Counted from the stretch's first letter, positions 9,029 to 18,980 are shown. The stretch is DNA of 64,000 bases from Pseudomonas lini (GCF_964063345.1 NZ_OZ061318.1:372001-436000), one strand, 5' to 3'. The notes: generated by a model not told the origin, from the sequence alone. Program-made: numbers and translations.

Positions 9029-9282
9029 AGACCTTCCCCCACATTATTATTGTTAGGTCGTTCAACCCTTCAGGGCGCCGTTAGGGGTACTCACCGGGAT
9101 TGACCTATTCAGGAGCATAGTCCTGAAACCCGCAATCCAGAGCCCCTTCGGAAGCTGGCTTATCCTATCGGGGTTTGGAAAGGTCTGACAATCGACGCCA
9201 CGTTATGTTTTGTTAACCTGAGGGGGTTGGGGTTTGGTGTACATATCCGTTGCTGCGGTAATGGCTTCTATTGGTTTCGCTT

Positions 9283-9493
9283 TTACAGCGAGTCACTTTC
9301 GAAAAGCGCGAAAGTAACCAAAGCGCTTCTGCCCCTGTCGTTCGGTGCCTCGCCTAGGCTCGGCATGCCCTCGCTCCGGTCCTGCTCCGTGGGCCCGCCG
9401 CGATCGGCCATCCATGGCCGTGCGCGGCTAACCCGGCATCCATGCCGGGTTGCCCACTGCGCAGAACCTCCACTCAGCCTCTCGAGGGGGCGG
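9283..9493 (+). repeat. Large intergenic repeat, left arm
   Basis: Starts TTACAGCGAGTCACTTTCG and contains GGTGCCTCGCCTAGGCTCGG, then GGGCCCGCCGCGATCGGCC and CCATCCATGGCCG. The same blocks appear in the same order on the opposite strand at 9724-9933. I recognise it as a repeat type common between genes in fluorescent pseudomonads. It encodes nothing credible. Confidence 0.8.
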
Positions 9494-9723
9494 TGCATCA
9501 AGGTCAAAAGCAGCAGGTGAGCTAACGCTCGGCCTGTTGAGTGGTGAAAAGCGCTGTCGTACGCCGATCTATTGTGGGAGCTGGCTTGCCTGCGATGGCA
9601 ATCTGTCAGCCGACCAATCTTCCCCGGATGTACCCAGCCCAACTGTGGCAGCGGGCTTGCTCGCGAAGCTGTTGATCTTGCCGTTGCTTTGGCTTTGGCT
9701 TTTGATCTTGATCGTGATCTGTT

Positions 9724-9933
9724 GCCCCTTTCCCAGAGGCCGAACGCAGGCGTTGCGTAGGGGGCACCGCGGCAAGGATGCCGCGGTAGCCGCCCCCGGC
9801 CATGGATGGCCGATGGCGGCGGGCCCCCGGAGCAATGCCTTCGTTATGGCATGCCGAGCCTAGGCGAGGCACCGAATGGAGGGGCAAAGCCTTTTGGTTC
9901 CTTTTCGGCGTTTGGAAAAGGGACTCGCTGTAA
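9724..9933 (-). repeat. Large intergenic repeat, right arm (inverted copy)
   Basis: Read on the minus strand it starts TTACAGCGAGTCCCTTTTCC, then has GGTGCCTCGCCTAGGCTCGG and GGGCCCGCCGCCATCGGCC, matching the left arm block by block with scattered differences. About 230 bp separate the arms, so the pair could fold as one long imperfect hairpin. Confidence 0.8.
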
Positions 9934-10143
9934 GAGCGAAACCGCCAGCCGCCGTGACCGCAGAAACGGATATGTACACCATCAAAAATCCCGGTCGGCT
10001 ATCAGGCCGCCTTCGCAGGCAAGCCAGCTCCCACAATTTGATCGGTGTACATCCACAAGAGACAGGTCAGCTATCAGATCGCCTTCGCGGGCAAGCCTCG
10101 CTCCCACAGGGTCCGTGTGAACCCTGAAGGAGCAAGACCAAAC

Positions 10144-12801
10144 TCAAGCCAGGCTTTTGCTGACCACTTCAAACACGTCGCTGGACAGTTGCCCAGAAGC
10201 GCGAATCCGCTCCAGTTCACCTTTCATCAACGCCTGACGGGCGTCGTCGTATTTGCGCCAGCGAGTCAGCGGCGCCAGTTGGCGAGAGGCGATCTGCGGG
10301 TTAAACCCGTTCAACTCGATCACCAGATCCGCCAGGAACCGATATCCAGAACCATCGGCCGCGTGGAAGTTGATCAGGTTCTGCCCGGCAAACGCGCCGA
10401 TCAGTGCCCGCACCTTGTTCGGGTTCTTGATCGTGAACGCCGGGTGTTGCATCAAGGCTTTGACCCGCTCCAGACCGCCCGGCAATGGGCTGCCGGCCTG
10501 AACGCTGAACCACTGATCCATGACCAGCGGATTGTCTTTGAAGCGTTCAGCGAAGGTCGCCAACGCCGTGGCTTTCTGCTCTTCGAATGGCGAATTCACC
10601 ACCACCGCCAACGCCGTCAGACGCTCGGTCATGTTGTCGCTGGTGTCGAACTGTTCAAGGGTTGCCGCCAACACTTGCGGCTTGCCGCTGAGCATCAGGT
10701 ACGACAGCGCAATGTTTTGCAGCGCACGGCGGGCGAAATGCTCGGCCTCGGCCACATACGGCGTTTTCTTCGAGAGATCGCGATTGGCCTGATAACGCAG
10801 CCACAATGCCTCGAACAAGCCTTCAGCCAATTGCTTACGGGCAAACTCGCGAGCCGTGTGAATGGCATCTACGTCAGCCACTTCACTGATCTCGGTCAGA
10901 TACGCCTCGCCCGGTAACGAGAGCATTTCGGCGACCATCGCCTGATCCAGTGTGTCGTCGGACAGCACGGTACGCAGTGCTGAAACCAAACGCTGATCCA
11001 GCACCAGCGCTTCACCCTTCTGTTGCTGTTCGATCAACTCTTGCAGCACCTGCACCGACAATTGCTGACCGGCATCCCAGCGGTTGAATCCGTCGCTGTC
11101 GTGCTGCATCAGGAACATCAGCTGATCGCGGTTGTACGGGAAGCTCAGTTTCACTGGCGCCGAGAACCCGCGCAGCAACGAAGGCAGCGGCTTTTCAGCG
11201 ATGTCGACGAAAGTGAAGGTCTGCTCGGCTTCTGTCACCGAAATAACCCGCGAAGTGCCTTGAGCACTGGCTTCACCGGAAAGACGCAGGGCAATTTCGC
11301 CACCCTTGCTGTCCAGCAGGCCCAGTTCCACCGGAATCACAAACGGCAGTTTTTCCACCTTGTCCGGGGTCTCCGGGCAGCTCTGGCGGAAGGTCAGGCT
11401 GTAGGTTTTCGCTGCGGCGTCGTAGGACTCGCTCACTGCCAAACGCGGTGTGCCGGCCTGGCTGTACCAGCGTTTGAATTGGGTCAGGTCAACGCCGTTG
11501 GCGTCTTCCATGGCCTTGATGAAGTCGTCGCAGGTCACGGCCTGGCCATCATGGCGTTCGAAGTACAGGTCGCTGCCTTTGCGGAAGCCTTCGGCGCCAA
11601 GCAAGGTGTGGATCATGCCGACCACTTCCGAACCCTTTTCGTACACGGTCAGGGTGTAGAAGTTGGAAATCTCGATGAAGCTGTCCGGGCGCACCGCGTG
11701 GGCCATCGGGCCGGCGTCTTCGGCGAACTGGTGGGTGCGCAGGTAAGCAACGTCCTGGATGCGTTTGACCGTGGCCGAGTTCATGTCGGCAGAGAAGCCG
11801 GAATCGCGGAACACGGTGAAACCTTCCTTGAGCGACAACTGGAACCAGTCGCGGCAGGTCACGCGGTTGCCCGACCAGTTGTGGAAGTATTCGTGGGCAA
11901 CGATCGCTTCCACACGCTGGTGCGCGGCGTCGGTAGCGGTTTCGGCGCGGGCCAGTACGGCACTGGAGTTGAAGATGTTGAGGCCCTTGTTCTCCATGGC
12001 GCCCATGTTGAAGTCGTTGACCGCGACGATCATGAAGATGTCCAGGTCGTACTCGCGACCGTAAACCTCTTCGTCCCAGCGCATCGACTTCTTCAGGCTG
12101 TTCATGGCGTGCTGGCACTTGTCGATGTTTTCCGGCTCGACGTAGATACGCAGCGCCACGGAGCGCTCGGTCATGGTGGTGAAGGTGTCTTCGACGCACC
12201 ACAAGTCACCGGCCACCAACGCGAACAGGTAAGCCGGTTTCTTGAACGGGTCTTCCCAGGTCGCCCAGTGCCGGCCGTCTTCGCCCGGACCTGAGGCAAT
12301 CGGGTTGCCGTTGGACAGCAGCACCGGATAGCTGTGCTGCTCGGCGACCACCGTGGTGGTGAACGTGCTCATCACGTCCGGGCGGTCGAGGTAATAGGTG
12401 ATCTTGCGGAAACCTTCGGCCTCGCACTGGGTGCAGAACATGGTGCCGGATTTGTACAGGCCTTCCAGGGCGGTGTTGGTTTCCGGGTGGATCTTGACGC
12501 TGGTGTCGACCGTAAAACTTGTACCGGTCGGTTGCAGGGTCAGGTGATTCTCGGTCAACTGGTAGTCGGCGGCGCTCAGCTCACGATCGGCCAATGTCAC
12601 CGACAGCAGCTCGAGTTGCTGACCGTCCAGCACCAGCGGCGGCAAGCCCGGGCCACGTTCAGGATTGCGGCGCATCACCAGTTGCGCATGGACCAGGCTG
12701 TGGTCCTCGAACAACTCGAAGGTCAGGTGCGTCTCGTCGATCAGGTACTCAGGTGCCTGATAGTCCTTCAGGTAGATCATCTTCGGTTGTTCGGTGCGCA
12801 T
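10144..12801 (-). CDS. pepN: Aminopeptidase N (M1 metalloprotease)
   Basis: An 885-residue cytoplasmic zinc aminopeptidase that trims N-terminal residues from peptides. The substrate-binding exopeptidase motif GAMEN is at about 267-271. The zinc motif HEYFHNW starts at about 303, with the third ligand in LKEGF near 326. Length matches E. coli PepN (about 870). It is the last gene of the leftward operon that begins with nadK, 10 bp after the DUF2797 gene. No strong terminator is seen after the stop; the next 200 bp holds REP units. Confidence 0.97.
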   Translation of the reverse strand: MRTEQPKMIYLKDYQAPEYLIDETHLTFELFEDHSLVHAQLVMRRNPERGPGLPPLVLDGQQLELLSVTLADRELSAADYQLTENHLTLQPTGTSFTVDTSVKIHPETNTALEGLYKSGTMFCTQCEAEGFRKITYYLDRPDVMSTFTTTVVAEQHSYPVLLSNGNPIASGPGEDGRHWATWEDPFKKPAYLFALVAGDLWCVEDTFTTMTERSVALRIYVEPENIDKCQHAMNSLKKSMRWDEEVYGREYDLDIFMIVAVNDFNMGAMENKGLNIFNSSAVLARAETATDAAHQRVEAIVAHEYFHNWSGNRVTCRDWFQLSLKEGFTVFRDSGFSADMNSATVKRIQDVAYLRTHQFAEDAGPMAHAVRPDSFIEISNFYTLTVYEKGSEVVGMIHTLLGAEGFRKGSDLYFERHDGQAVTCDDFIKAMEDANGVDLTQFKRWYSQAGTPRLAVSESYDAAAKTYSLTFRQSCPETPDKVEKLPFVIPVELGLLDSKGGEIALRLSGEASAQGTSRVISVTEAEQTFTFVDIAEKPLPSLLRGFSAPVKLSFPYNRDQLMFLMQHDSDGFNRWDAGQQLSVQVLQELIEQQQKGEALVLDQRLVSALRTVLSDDTLDQAMVAEMLSLPGEAYLTEISEVADVDAIHTAREFARKQLAEGLFEALWLRYQANRDLSKKTPYVAEAEHFARRALQNIALSYLMLSGKPQVLAATLEQFDTSDNMTERLTALAVVVNSPFEEQKATALATFAERFKDNPLVMDQWFSVQAGSPLPGGLERVKALMQHPAFTIKNPNKVRALIGAFAGQNLINFHAADGSGYRFLADLVIELNGFNPQIASRQLAPLTRWRKYDDARQALMKGELERIRASGQLSSDVFEVVSKSLA

Positions 12802-12811
12802 ACTGGAATCC

Positions 12812-13642
12812 TTACTGATGCACGGCGAGCTGGTAGGCCGTGTATTTACGAATATTGATCACGCCGGTGTCGAAAATCAGGTACTGGCCCTTGATCCCCA
12901 GCAGCGTGCCTTCGGCAATCGGGTTCTTGTCCAGGTTGAAGCTGACAATCTTGACCGGGTATTGCTCGACCGGATAGCGGATCTCGAGCGGTTCGACATC
13001 GGTAATGGTCTGGATTGCTTGTAGGCCAAATCGTTCCTGCAATGTTTGCAGGCCTTCGGCGCAGCTGTCGAACAACTGATCGCGAACCTGCGCCAGGTCC
13101 ACCGACACCGCATCGCCCTTGAGTAAAGCACGCCAGTTGGTCTTGTCGGCTACCTGGCTACGGAACAGGTCTTCGACGAAGCCCGACTGCTGACGGGTCG
13201 CGACGCGCATGATCGGCAAGGCCTGGCTGGCGCCCTGATCGAGCCAGCGGGTCGGTAGCTGGGTGGCGCGAGTAATGCCGACCTTCACCCCTGACGAATT
13301 GGCCAGATACACCACATGATCGGTCATGCAAAACTTTTCGCCCCACGCAGGCTCACGGCAGGTGCCGGCGTCGTAGTGGCAACGTTCCGGGCTCATGATG
13401 CAAATGTCGCACTGCGCCAGTTTGGTCATGCACGGGTAGCAGTAACCCTGGCTGAAACTGGTTTTGGTCTTGCGTCCGCAATGGGTGCAATGGATCGCCC
13501 CCAGGTATTCCAGGCGCACTGTGGTGCCGATCAACGGATTGACCGGTACCTCGGCGTCGCCCAGACGAAAAGCGTACTGAACGTTCGGCCCGTCAAGGCG
13601 CGCCGACATTTTGCTGATTGCACCGCGGCCAATCTCGATCAA
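12812..13642 (-). CDS. DUF2797 family protein
   Basis: A 276-residue protein of the DUF2797 family, function unknown. The N-terminal third has paired cysteines (HCTHCGRKTK, GYCYPCMTK, QCDICI), suggesting a zinc site. The middle has VVYLANSSGVKVGITR followed by TRWLDQGASQA, resembling a GIY-YIG nuclease fold, and the end reads GIKGQYLIFDTGVINIRKYTAYQLAV. The start used is a TTG that overlaps the stop of the upstream gene (TTGA), which favours translational coupling. An ATG 11 codons further in (13609) is the alternative. It belongs to the nadK-pepN operon. Confidence 0.82.
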   Translation of the reverse strand: MIEIGRGAISKMSARLDGPNVQYAFRLGDAEVPVNPLIGTTVRLEYLGAIHCTHCGRKTKTSFSQGYCYPCMTKLAQCDICIMSPERCHYDAGTCREPAWGEKFCMTDHVVYLANSSGVKVGITRATQLPTRWLDQGASQALPIMRVATRQQSGFVEDLFRSQVADKTNWRALLKGDAVSVDLAQVRDQLFDSCAEGLQTLQERFGLQAIQTITDVEPLEIRYPVEQYPVKIVSFNLDKNPIAEGTLLGIKGQYLIFDTGVINIRKYTAYQLAVHQ

Positions 13643-13899
13643 TGGATGGCATCCGATTTGAACAGAATGTTTGGCACTTCAATCGACTTCGACTCGCATT
13701 CCTGCGGGCCCATGTAGCCGGTGCGCTCTTCCTCGGGCAGGTTCTGGATTTCCCAGGCGATCATCGCTTGCAGAGACAGTTCGCGCTGCTCGGCGGTGAG
13801 TTTGCCGCCGTCGGACCATTTGCCGATTTCCACCGCCAGTTTCAGGCTCTGATAGATATCCGGGGTGATGTTTTTGATCATTTCGTTAAAAGAGGACAT
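13639..13899 (-). CDS. DUF1315 / YeaC family protein
   Basis: An 86-residue soluble protein beginning MSSFNEMIKNITPDIYQSLK and containing KWSDGGKLTAEQRELSLQAM and WEIQNLPEEERTGYM. This is the compact DUF1315 (YeaC) family, found across gamma-proteobacteria with no established function. No signal peptide or membrane helix is present. It sits 31 bp after the rhomboid gene, and its stop overlaps the TTG start of the DUF2797 gene. Confidence 0.85.
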   Translation of the reverse strand: MSSFNEMIKNITPDIYQSLKLAVEIGKWSDGGKLTAEQRELSLQAMIAWEIQNLPEEERTGYMGPQECESKSIEVPNILFKSDAIH

Positions 13900-13930
13900 T
13901 AAGGGCTCCGCGCTCTTTAATTCACATAAC

Positions 13931-14803
13931 TTATTTGGAAGTCAGTTTACGGCGGTTGTACAAACCGCCCAACAAACCGGTGAAGCATCCGATGAGTAAC
14001 CCGCTGACGTGGGCCGCGTTGGCAATCTGGCCGAAGCCGATCATCGAGACCAGCCCGGACAGGCACACCAGCAACCACACCAGCATCATCACCAACACCC
14101 CTCGGGGCAGGCGATACGCCGGGTTCGGCGACAGAACCTGGAAGATCCAGCAATGCCCGAGCAGGCCGTACAGCACCCCGGACAACCCGCCAAACAGGCT
14201 CGGACCGCTGAAAAGGTATTGGGTATAGTTGGACACCAGGCTGAACAACAGCGTCAGGCCGATCAGGTTGATGCTGCCCTGACGCGACTCGATGCGCCGC
14301 CCCAGTTCCCAGTACCACATGCCGTTCATGGCCAGGTGCAGGACGCCGAAGTGGATCAGCATCGGCGTCACCAGACGCCACCACTGCCCCGCCGCCAGGC
14401 TGTCAGCCAATGGCGTGAAATGGATGTACTCACCGACCACACGAAAATCGAGGAAGGTCAGCCAGCGTATCGTTTCGAGATTTTCGCCCAGCAGCGTCAC
14501 CATGCCGACGATCAGACTCAGCAGCAGCACCAGCGCCGTAGCCTTGCTGTGGCGCAATTGCTCGACGAAGCCCGGACGCGGTCGCGTCTGCGCGATCGGG
14601 ATATCCAGTTGCTGATCGGGGTCGCCCGCCGGAAAGCGTTCGTACAATGAGCGTACGTCTTCGCTGATGTTGGCCGGGACCCACAGCACCTGCTCGCCCG
14701 CCTCTTCGCTGACCCGATGGGGCACTTGCATACGCTGCAGCAATTTGACGAACCCGCTCAAATCCACCGCCAGAGGCAGACGCAATACCGCTACCGCCGT
14801 CAT
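13931..14803 (-). CDS. Rhomboid intramembrane serine protease (GlpG-like)
   Basis: A 290-residue membrane protease that cuts transmembrane segments of other proteins. The N-terminal ~75 residues form a small cytoplasmic domain as in GlpG. Six or so helices follow. The catalytic Ser is in GGLSGVLYGLLGH (Ser208) and the catalytic His in ANAAHVSGLL (His265). The conserved His-Asn pair in helix 2 is in HFGVLHLAMNGMWYWELG. The gene overlaps the phosphoesterase stop by 4 bp (ATGA), so the two are translationally coupled. Substrates cannot be told from the sequence. Confidence 0.94.
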   Translation of the reverse strand: MTAVAVLRLPLAVDLSGFVKLLQRMQVPHRVSEEAGEQVLWVPANISEDVRSLYERFPAGDPDQQLDIPIAQTRPRPGFVEQLRHSKATALVLLLSLIVGMVTLLGENLETIRWLTFLDFRVVGEYIHFTPLADSLAAGQWWRLVTPMLIHFGVLHLAMNGMWYWELGRRIESRQGSINLIGLTLLFSLVSNYTQYLFSGPSLFGGLSGVLYGLLGHCWIFQVLSPNPAYRLPRGVLVMMLVWLLVCLSGLVSMIGFGQIANAAHVSGLLIGCFTGLLGGLYNRRKLTSK

Positions 14804-15771
14804 TGCAGCACCTCCGGCCGCTCGACATCGACCCAGACAAATTTATGCGGGTCGAGACGGGTTTCCTGATCCAGGCGATAAGCGACCAGTTTGCCGTAGA
14901 GCACCGCGCTGTAATCCAGGCACGCCAGGTTCGGGCGGATCGGCGCCGGTTTGCCGCTGCGCCAGTAATGACCGACGAACAACAGCGGCTCATCGACGCC
15001 GTAGCGCAGCAAGTTGTCTTTTTCGCGGGACGATAGCGGCGTGCGGGCCACCGGCTCAGGCAAGGCGTCGGGCTGGAACACTATGTCTCCGTAGGTTTGC
15101 GGGTCGTCTTCCCAGAACTTGGTGCGGAAAAACGAGCGCGTCAGGCCGTCGCCGCTGGTCATGGTCAACCCGTGGGGCAAGCGCATGTCGGTGCCGCGTA
15201 ACAGGCGATCGAACACGGTGCAGGCAAAACTGCCCGGTACCGCGGAGGCCTGGAGGAAATGCTCATCGATGCAGCCGTCGGGGAACAATCCACGCAACGG
15301 CTCGATCAGGCTGGCATCCCAGCAGGCATGCACGACGCGAAAGCGTCCGGCATCGACGAACAATGGCAGTTCATAGAACCATTGCAGGAAGTCATGCCAT
15401 TCCGCGGGATGGTCTTCGAACTGGGTCAGGGTTTCGTGCAACAGGCGGCCATGGCGCGGCGTGTGTTCACGCACGAACTGCTGGCCACTGCCCGGCAGCG
15501 CTGGCGTGCTCCAGCCAAGGGCGTTGAATTCATGGTTGCCCATGATGCACAGCGCCTGCCCGGCCTCGACCATGTCACGGACGATGTGCAGCGCCTCGCG
15601 AATCCGCGGGCCGCGGTCGATGATGTCGCCGAGGAACACCGCCATGCGCGACGGATGCCGCCAGACGCCAGCCTGTTTGTGGTAACCGAGCCGGTCGAGC
15701 AAGTGCTCAAGGGTCAGAGCGCAACCGTGCACGTCACCGATCAGGTCGTAGCTACGCGCGGGATCGAGCAT
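14800..15771 (-). CDS. Metallophosphoesterase (PP2A/ApaH-like calcineurin fold)
   Basis: A 323-residue hydrolase. All core motifs of the two-metal phosphoesterase fold are visible: YDLIGDVHGC near 10, FLGDIIDRGP near 48, IMGNHEFNAL near 75, VVHACWDAS near 148 and LFVGHYWRSG near 265. It resembles bacterial PrpE/ApaH-like proteins acting on phosphoproteins or dinucleoside polyphosphates; the substrate is not known. It starts 1 bp inside the nadK stop (TGATG) and overlaps the rhomboid gene. Being next to NAD kinase would fit a nucleotide-related role, but this is inference. Confidence 0.88.
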   Translation of the reverse strand: MLDPARSYDLIGDVHGCALTLEHLLDRLGYHKQAGVWRHPSRMAVFLGDIIDRGPRIREALHIVRDMVEAGQALCIMGNHEFNALGWSTPALPGSGQQFVREHTPRHGRLLHETLTQFEDHPAEWHDFLQWFYELPLFVDAGRFRVVHACWDASLIEPLRGLFPDGCIDEHFLQASAVPGSFACTVFDRLLRGTDMRLPHGLTMTSGDGLTRSFFRTKFWEDDPQTYGDIVFQPDALPEPVARTPLSSREKDNLLRYGVDEPLLFVGHYWRSGKPAPIRPNLACLDYSAVLYGKLVAYRLDQETRLDPHKFVWVDVERPEVLQ

Positions 15772-16661
15772 CAGTCGCCTCCACCACCCAACTTGCTGCC
15801 CCAGCCGAGCTTGGTCCGGCAGACTTCATAGTAGTTGTGGTCCAGCGGATGAATCAGCCGCAGTTTCTGCGCTTTCTTGCTGATGGTGATGGTGTCACCG
15901 GGCGCGCAGGTGAAGTGATTCTGCCCGTCACAGGAGACTTGCGGGTAAATCTGCATATCTTTGGACACGACGATTTTCAGCTCACTGTTGCCATCGACCA
16001 CGATCGGCCTACCTGACAAGGTATGGGGGTACATCGGCACAATCACAATAGCGTCGAGCTTGGGATGCATGATCGGGCCGCCCGCCGACAGCGCGTAAGC
16101 GGTCGAACCGGTTGGCGTGGCAACGATCAGGCCGTCGGCCTTCTGGCTGCAGACGAACTGGCCGTCGATGTACAACTCGAACTCGATCATCCGCGTCGAT
16201 TTGCCGGGGTGCAGCACCACATCGTTCAGCGCATCGCCCTGGCCAATGGCCTCGGCGTGGCGGCGGACTTCGGCTTGCAGCAGGAAGCGGTTTTCCACCA
16301 GGTAGTGGCCGTCGAGCACTTCGGCGACTTTGACTTCCAGCTCATCGGGACGAATATCGGTCAGGAATCCCAGGCTGCCACGGTTGATGCCGAGCACCGG
16401 AATATTGTGTCGGGCCAGCGCCCGGGCGGCGCCCAGCAGGCTGCCGTCACCACCGACCACAATCACCATGTCACACACTTCACCGAGCATCTTGCGCGAC
16501 GAAGTTTGCAGGCCATGACCCGGCAGGACTTCGGCGATGGTGTCTTCGAGGATCACGTGCAGGTGACGATCGAGCAGAAACCGTTTCAGTCGGCGGACGG
16601 TATCCAGCACCTGAGAACTGCCCAGGCGACCGATGATGCCGATATTACGAAATTGCTCCAT
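15771..16661 (-). CDS. nadK: NAD kinase
   Basis: A 296-residue cytoplasmic kinase that makes NADP from NAD and ATP. The GGDGS nucleotide motif is at 70-74, followed by PVLGINRGSLGFLTDI, the NDVVLHPG block, and TPTGSTAYALSAGGPI with HTLSGRPIVV. The start chosen gives MEQFRNIGIIGR, the usual family start; upstream in-frame codons extend to 16706 but are not needed. It heads a six-gene leftward operon with overlaps or gaps of 31 bp or less down to pepN. It is divergent from the DUF1853 gene at 16786. Confidence 0.97.
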   Translation of the reverse strand: MEQFRNIGIIGRLGSSQVLDTVRRLKRFLLDRHLHVILEDTIAEVLPGHGLQTSSRKMLGEVCDMVIVVGGDGSLLGAARALARHNIPVLGINRGSLGFLTDIRPDELEVKVAEVLDGHYLVENRFLLQAEVRRHAEAIGQGDALNDVVLHPGKSTRMIEFELYIDGQFVCSQKADGLIVATPTGSTAYALSAGGPIMHPKLDAIVIVPMYPHTLSGRPIVVDGNSELKIVVSKDMQIYPQVSCDGQNHFTCAPGDTITISKKAQKLRLIHPLDHNYYEVCRTKLGWGSKLGGGGD

Positions 16662-16731
16662 GGGGCTCCTATTGGGACGCGGAGGGCCTGCGACGGCGAA
16701 AAACACGATTATGGGCGAAAGCGCGGCGTAG

Positions 16732-17736
<1,005 letters not shown>

Positions 17737-17758
17737 GTTTTGTGGTGAATGGTCGGGC

Positions 17759-17788
17759 CCTATCGCGGGCAAGCCCGCTCCCACAGGA
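17759..17788 (-). repeat. Single REP unit
   Basis: ATCGCGGGCAAGCCCGCTCC with flanking CCACAGG, one minus-strand REP core directly after the DUF1853 stop and against the IS3-like remnant. Confidence 0.8.
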
Positions 17789-17789
17789 T

Positions 17790-17837
17790 GATCTGCACCC
17801 CAAAAGTTGGACACCAATCCTAATTTGGGGTCAGATC
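17790..17837. repeat. Short inverted repeat resembling joined IS3-family ends
   Basis: GATCTGCACCCCAAAAG at the left and the inverted TTTGGGGTCAGATC at the right flank GTTGGACACCAATCCTAA. CCCCAAAAGTTGGACACC resembles the terminal repeats of IS3-family elements. No transposase is present, so this looks like a remnant or a miniature element. It lies between two REP units. Confidence 0.5.
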
Positions 17838-17852
17838 AGGATCACACTAAAC

Positions 17853-17962
17853 CCTGTGGGAGCGGGCTTGCTCGCGAAAGCGGTATGTCAGGCGACATCG
17901 ATGTTGACTGTGCCGTCGTCTTCGCGAGCAAGTCGAATCGTCGCACCGCCGCTCCCACAGGG
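17853..17962. repeat. REP pair, one unit carrying a 16-nt insert
   Basis: The left unit is a normal REP (CTGTGGGAGCGGGCTTGCTC). The right, inverted unit is interrupted by TCGAATCGTCGCACCG (17933-17948) between the AAG and the GC-rich stem. The same 16-nt module, inverted, occurs near 58043 and 63439. Confidence 0.8.
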
Positions 17963-18000
17963 TGCTCGCCGCAGGAGTTATTCAGCGTTTGGTAAACGGG

Positions 18001-18561
18001 TCATTGCTTTTTATGCTGCTCAACCCACTGCGCATACGCATCAATGAATTTCTGCAAGAACGGCCTGACCGACTCCGACAATTTGCCCGCCTCGTCGAAC
18101 GCTGAACCGGCACCGCCCAGATAGGCTTCCGGCTGTTGCATGCACGGTACATTGAGAAACACCATGGACTGGCGCACGTTGTGATTGGCCCCAAATCCGC
18201 CGACGGCGCCCGGTGAAGCGCTGATCACCGCACCCGGCTTACCGTTCCAGGCGCTCTGGCCATAGGGGCGCGAACCCACGTCGATCGCATTCTTCAATGG
18301 CGCTGGCACCGAACGGTTATATTCCGGGGTCACGAACAGCACCGCGTCGGATGAACTCACTTGTTGTCGGAAAGTGCTGTAGGCTGCCGGCGGTGATTCG
18401 CCATCAATGTCTTCGTTGTAGAGCGGCAAATCGCCGATTTCGACGATAGTCAGCTTCAGATTGGCAGGCGCCAGCTCGGCCAGCGCCAGCGCGACTTTGC
18501 GGTTGATCGACGCTTTTCTCAGGCTGCCGACCAGAACGGCAATCTCGTAGACGTTGCTCAT
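18001..18561 (-). CDS. NADPH-dependent FMN reductase / quinone reductase (ChrR-like)
   Basis: A 186-residue flavodoxin-fold oxidoreductase. The FMN phosphate loop GSLRKASINRKVA is near residue 12, and the PEYNRSVPAPLKNAIDVGSR block near 77 lines the flavin ring; GKPGAVISASPGAVGG follows. Such enzymes reduce FMN, quinones, azo dyes or chromate with NAD(P)H in the cytoplasm. It stands alone between REP elements and the divergent small gene at 18744. The physiological electron acceptor is unknown. Confidence 0.9.
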   Translation of the reverse strand: MSNVYEIAVLVGSLRKASINRKVALALAELAPANLKLTIVEIGDLPLYNEDIDGESPPAAYSTFRQQVSSSDAVLFVTPEYNRSVPAPLKNAIDVGSRPYGQSAWNGKPGAVISASPGAVGGFGANHNVRQSMVFLNVPCMQQPEAYLGGAGSAFDEAGKLSESVRPFLQKFIDAYAQWVEQHKKQ

Positions 18562-18743
18562 GGAAGATTCTCGACTGTCCGATGGAAAGAGCTTCTAGTT
18601 ATAGATTTCAAATGACGATTCAACCAGTGAGCGACGGAAATCGCCGCCCCTGACTATTTTTTTCCTGTAGGAAAACTTACCTCGCCCAACCACGGTCTAC
18701 AGAACCGCAAATTGAGTGATTTATCTCCAGAGGTTCTAAGCAG

Positions 18744-18980
18744 ATGGCAGCAGTACTCGTCGGTCAGTTCCATGCAAGAGACGCGGAAGGCCGCGTTTAT
18801 TCCGTGCATGAGTTCCAGGAATCCACCCCGTCGCACGACGGCCTCGCCGGCTCGGTGCCTGTCACCACCTATAAGCTGGCCATTGGCGACCGGCTCAACA
18901 AACTCGACGACAACGCATTTGTGCTAGTGCAATCAGGCGTCACCCTCACTCGCGAACCTGAAACGAACGTGGCCTCATAA
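18744..18980 (+). CDS. Small conserved hypothetical protein
   Basis: A 78-residue soluble protein beginning MAAVLVGQFHARDAEGRVYS. It has no signal peptide, membrane segment or recognised motif. Hydrophobic and charged residues alternate as in a small beta-rich fold (VYSVHEFQES, VPVTTYKLAIGDRLNKLDD, AFVLVQSGVTLTRE). It lies 88 bp upstream of the LysR-type gene on the same strand, so the regulator may be cotranscribed with it or control it. Function unknown. Confidence 0.7.
   Translation: MAAVLVGQFHARDAEGRVYSVHEFQESTPSHDGLAGSVPVTTYKLAIGDRLNKLDDNAFVLVQSGVTLTREPETNVAS

Larger units (their letters stand above)
9029..10143. other. Gene-free 1.1-kb intergenic region
   Basis: No credible gene is seen between the YCF48-like gene and the pepN stop. 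The first ~200 bp is the probable promoter region of the YCF48-RND operon. The rest is repeats: an inverted pair of ~210-bp elements (9283-9493 and 9724-9933) and single REP units near 9571, 9645, 10010 and 10086. Confidence 0.8.

Noticed and set aside
9450-9863. Several 80- to 137-codon frames on both strands
   Set aside because: They run through the inverted intergenic repeats and REP units. The reading frames follow from repeat composition.
18654-18836. 60-codon minus-strand frame beside the FMN reductase gene
   Set aside because: It overlaps the 18744 gene in antisense, and has no ribosome site or family match.
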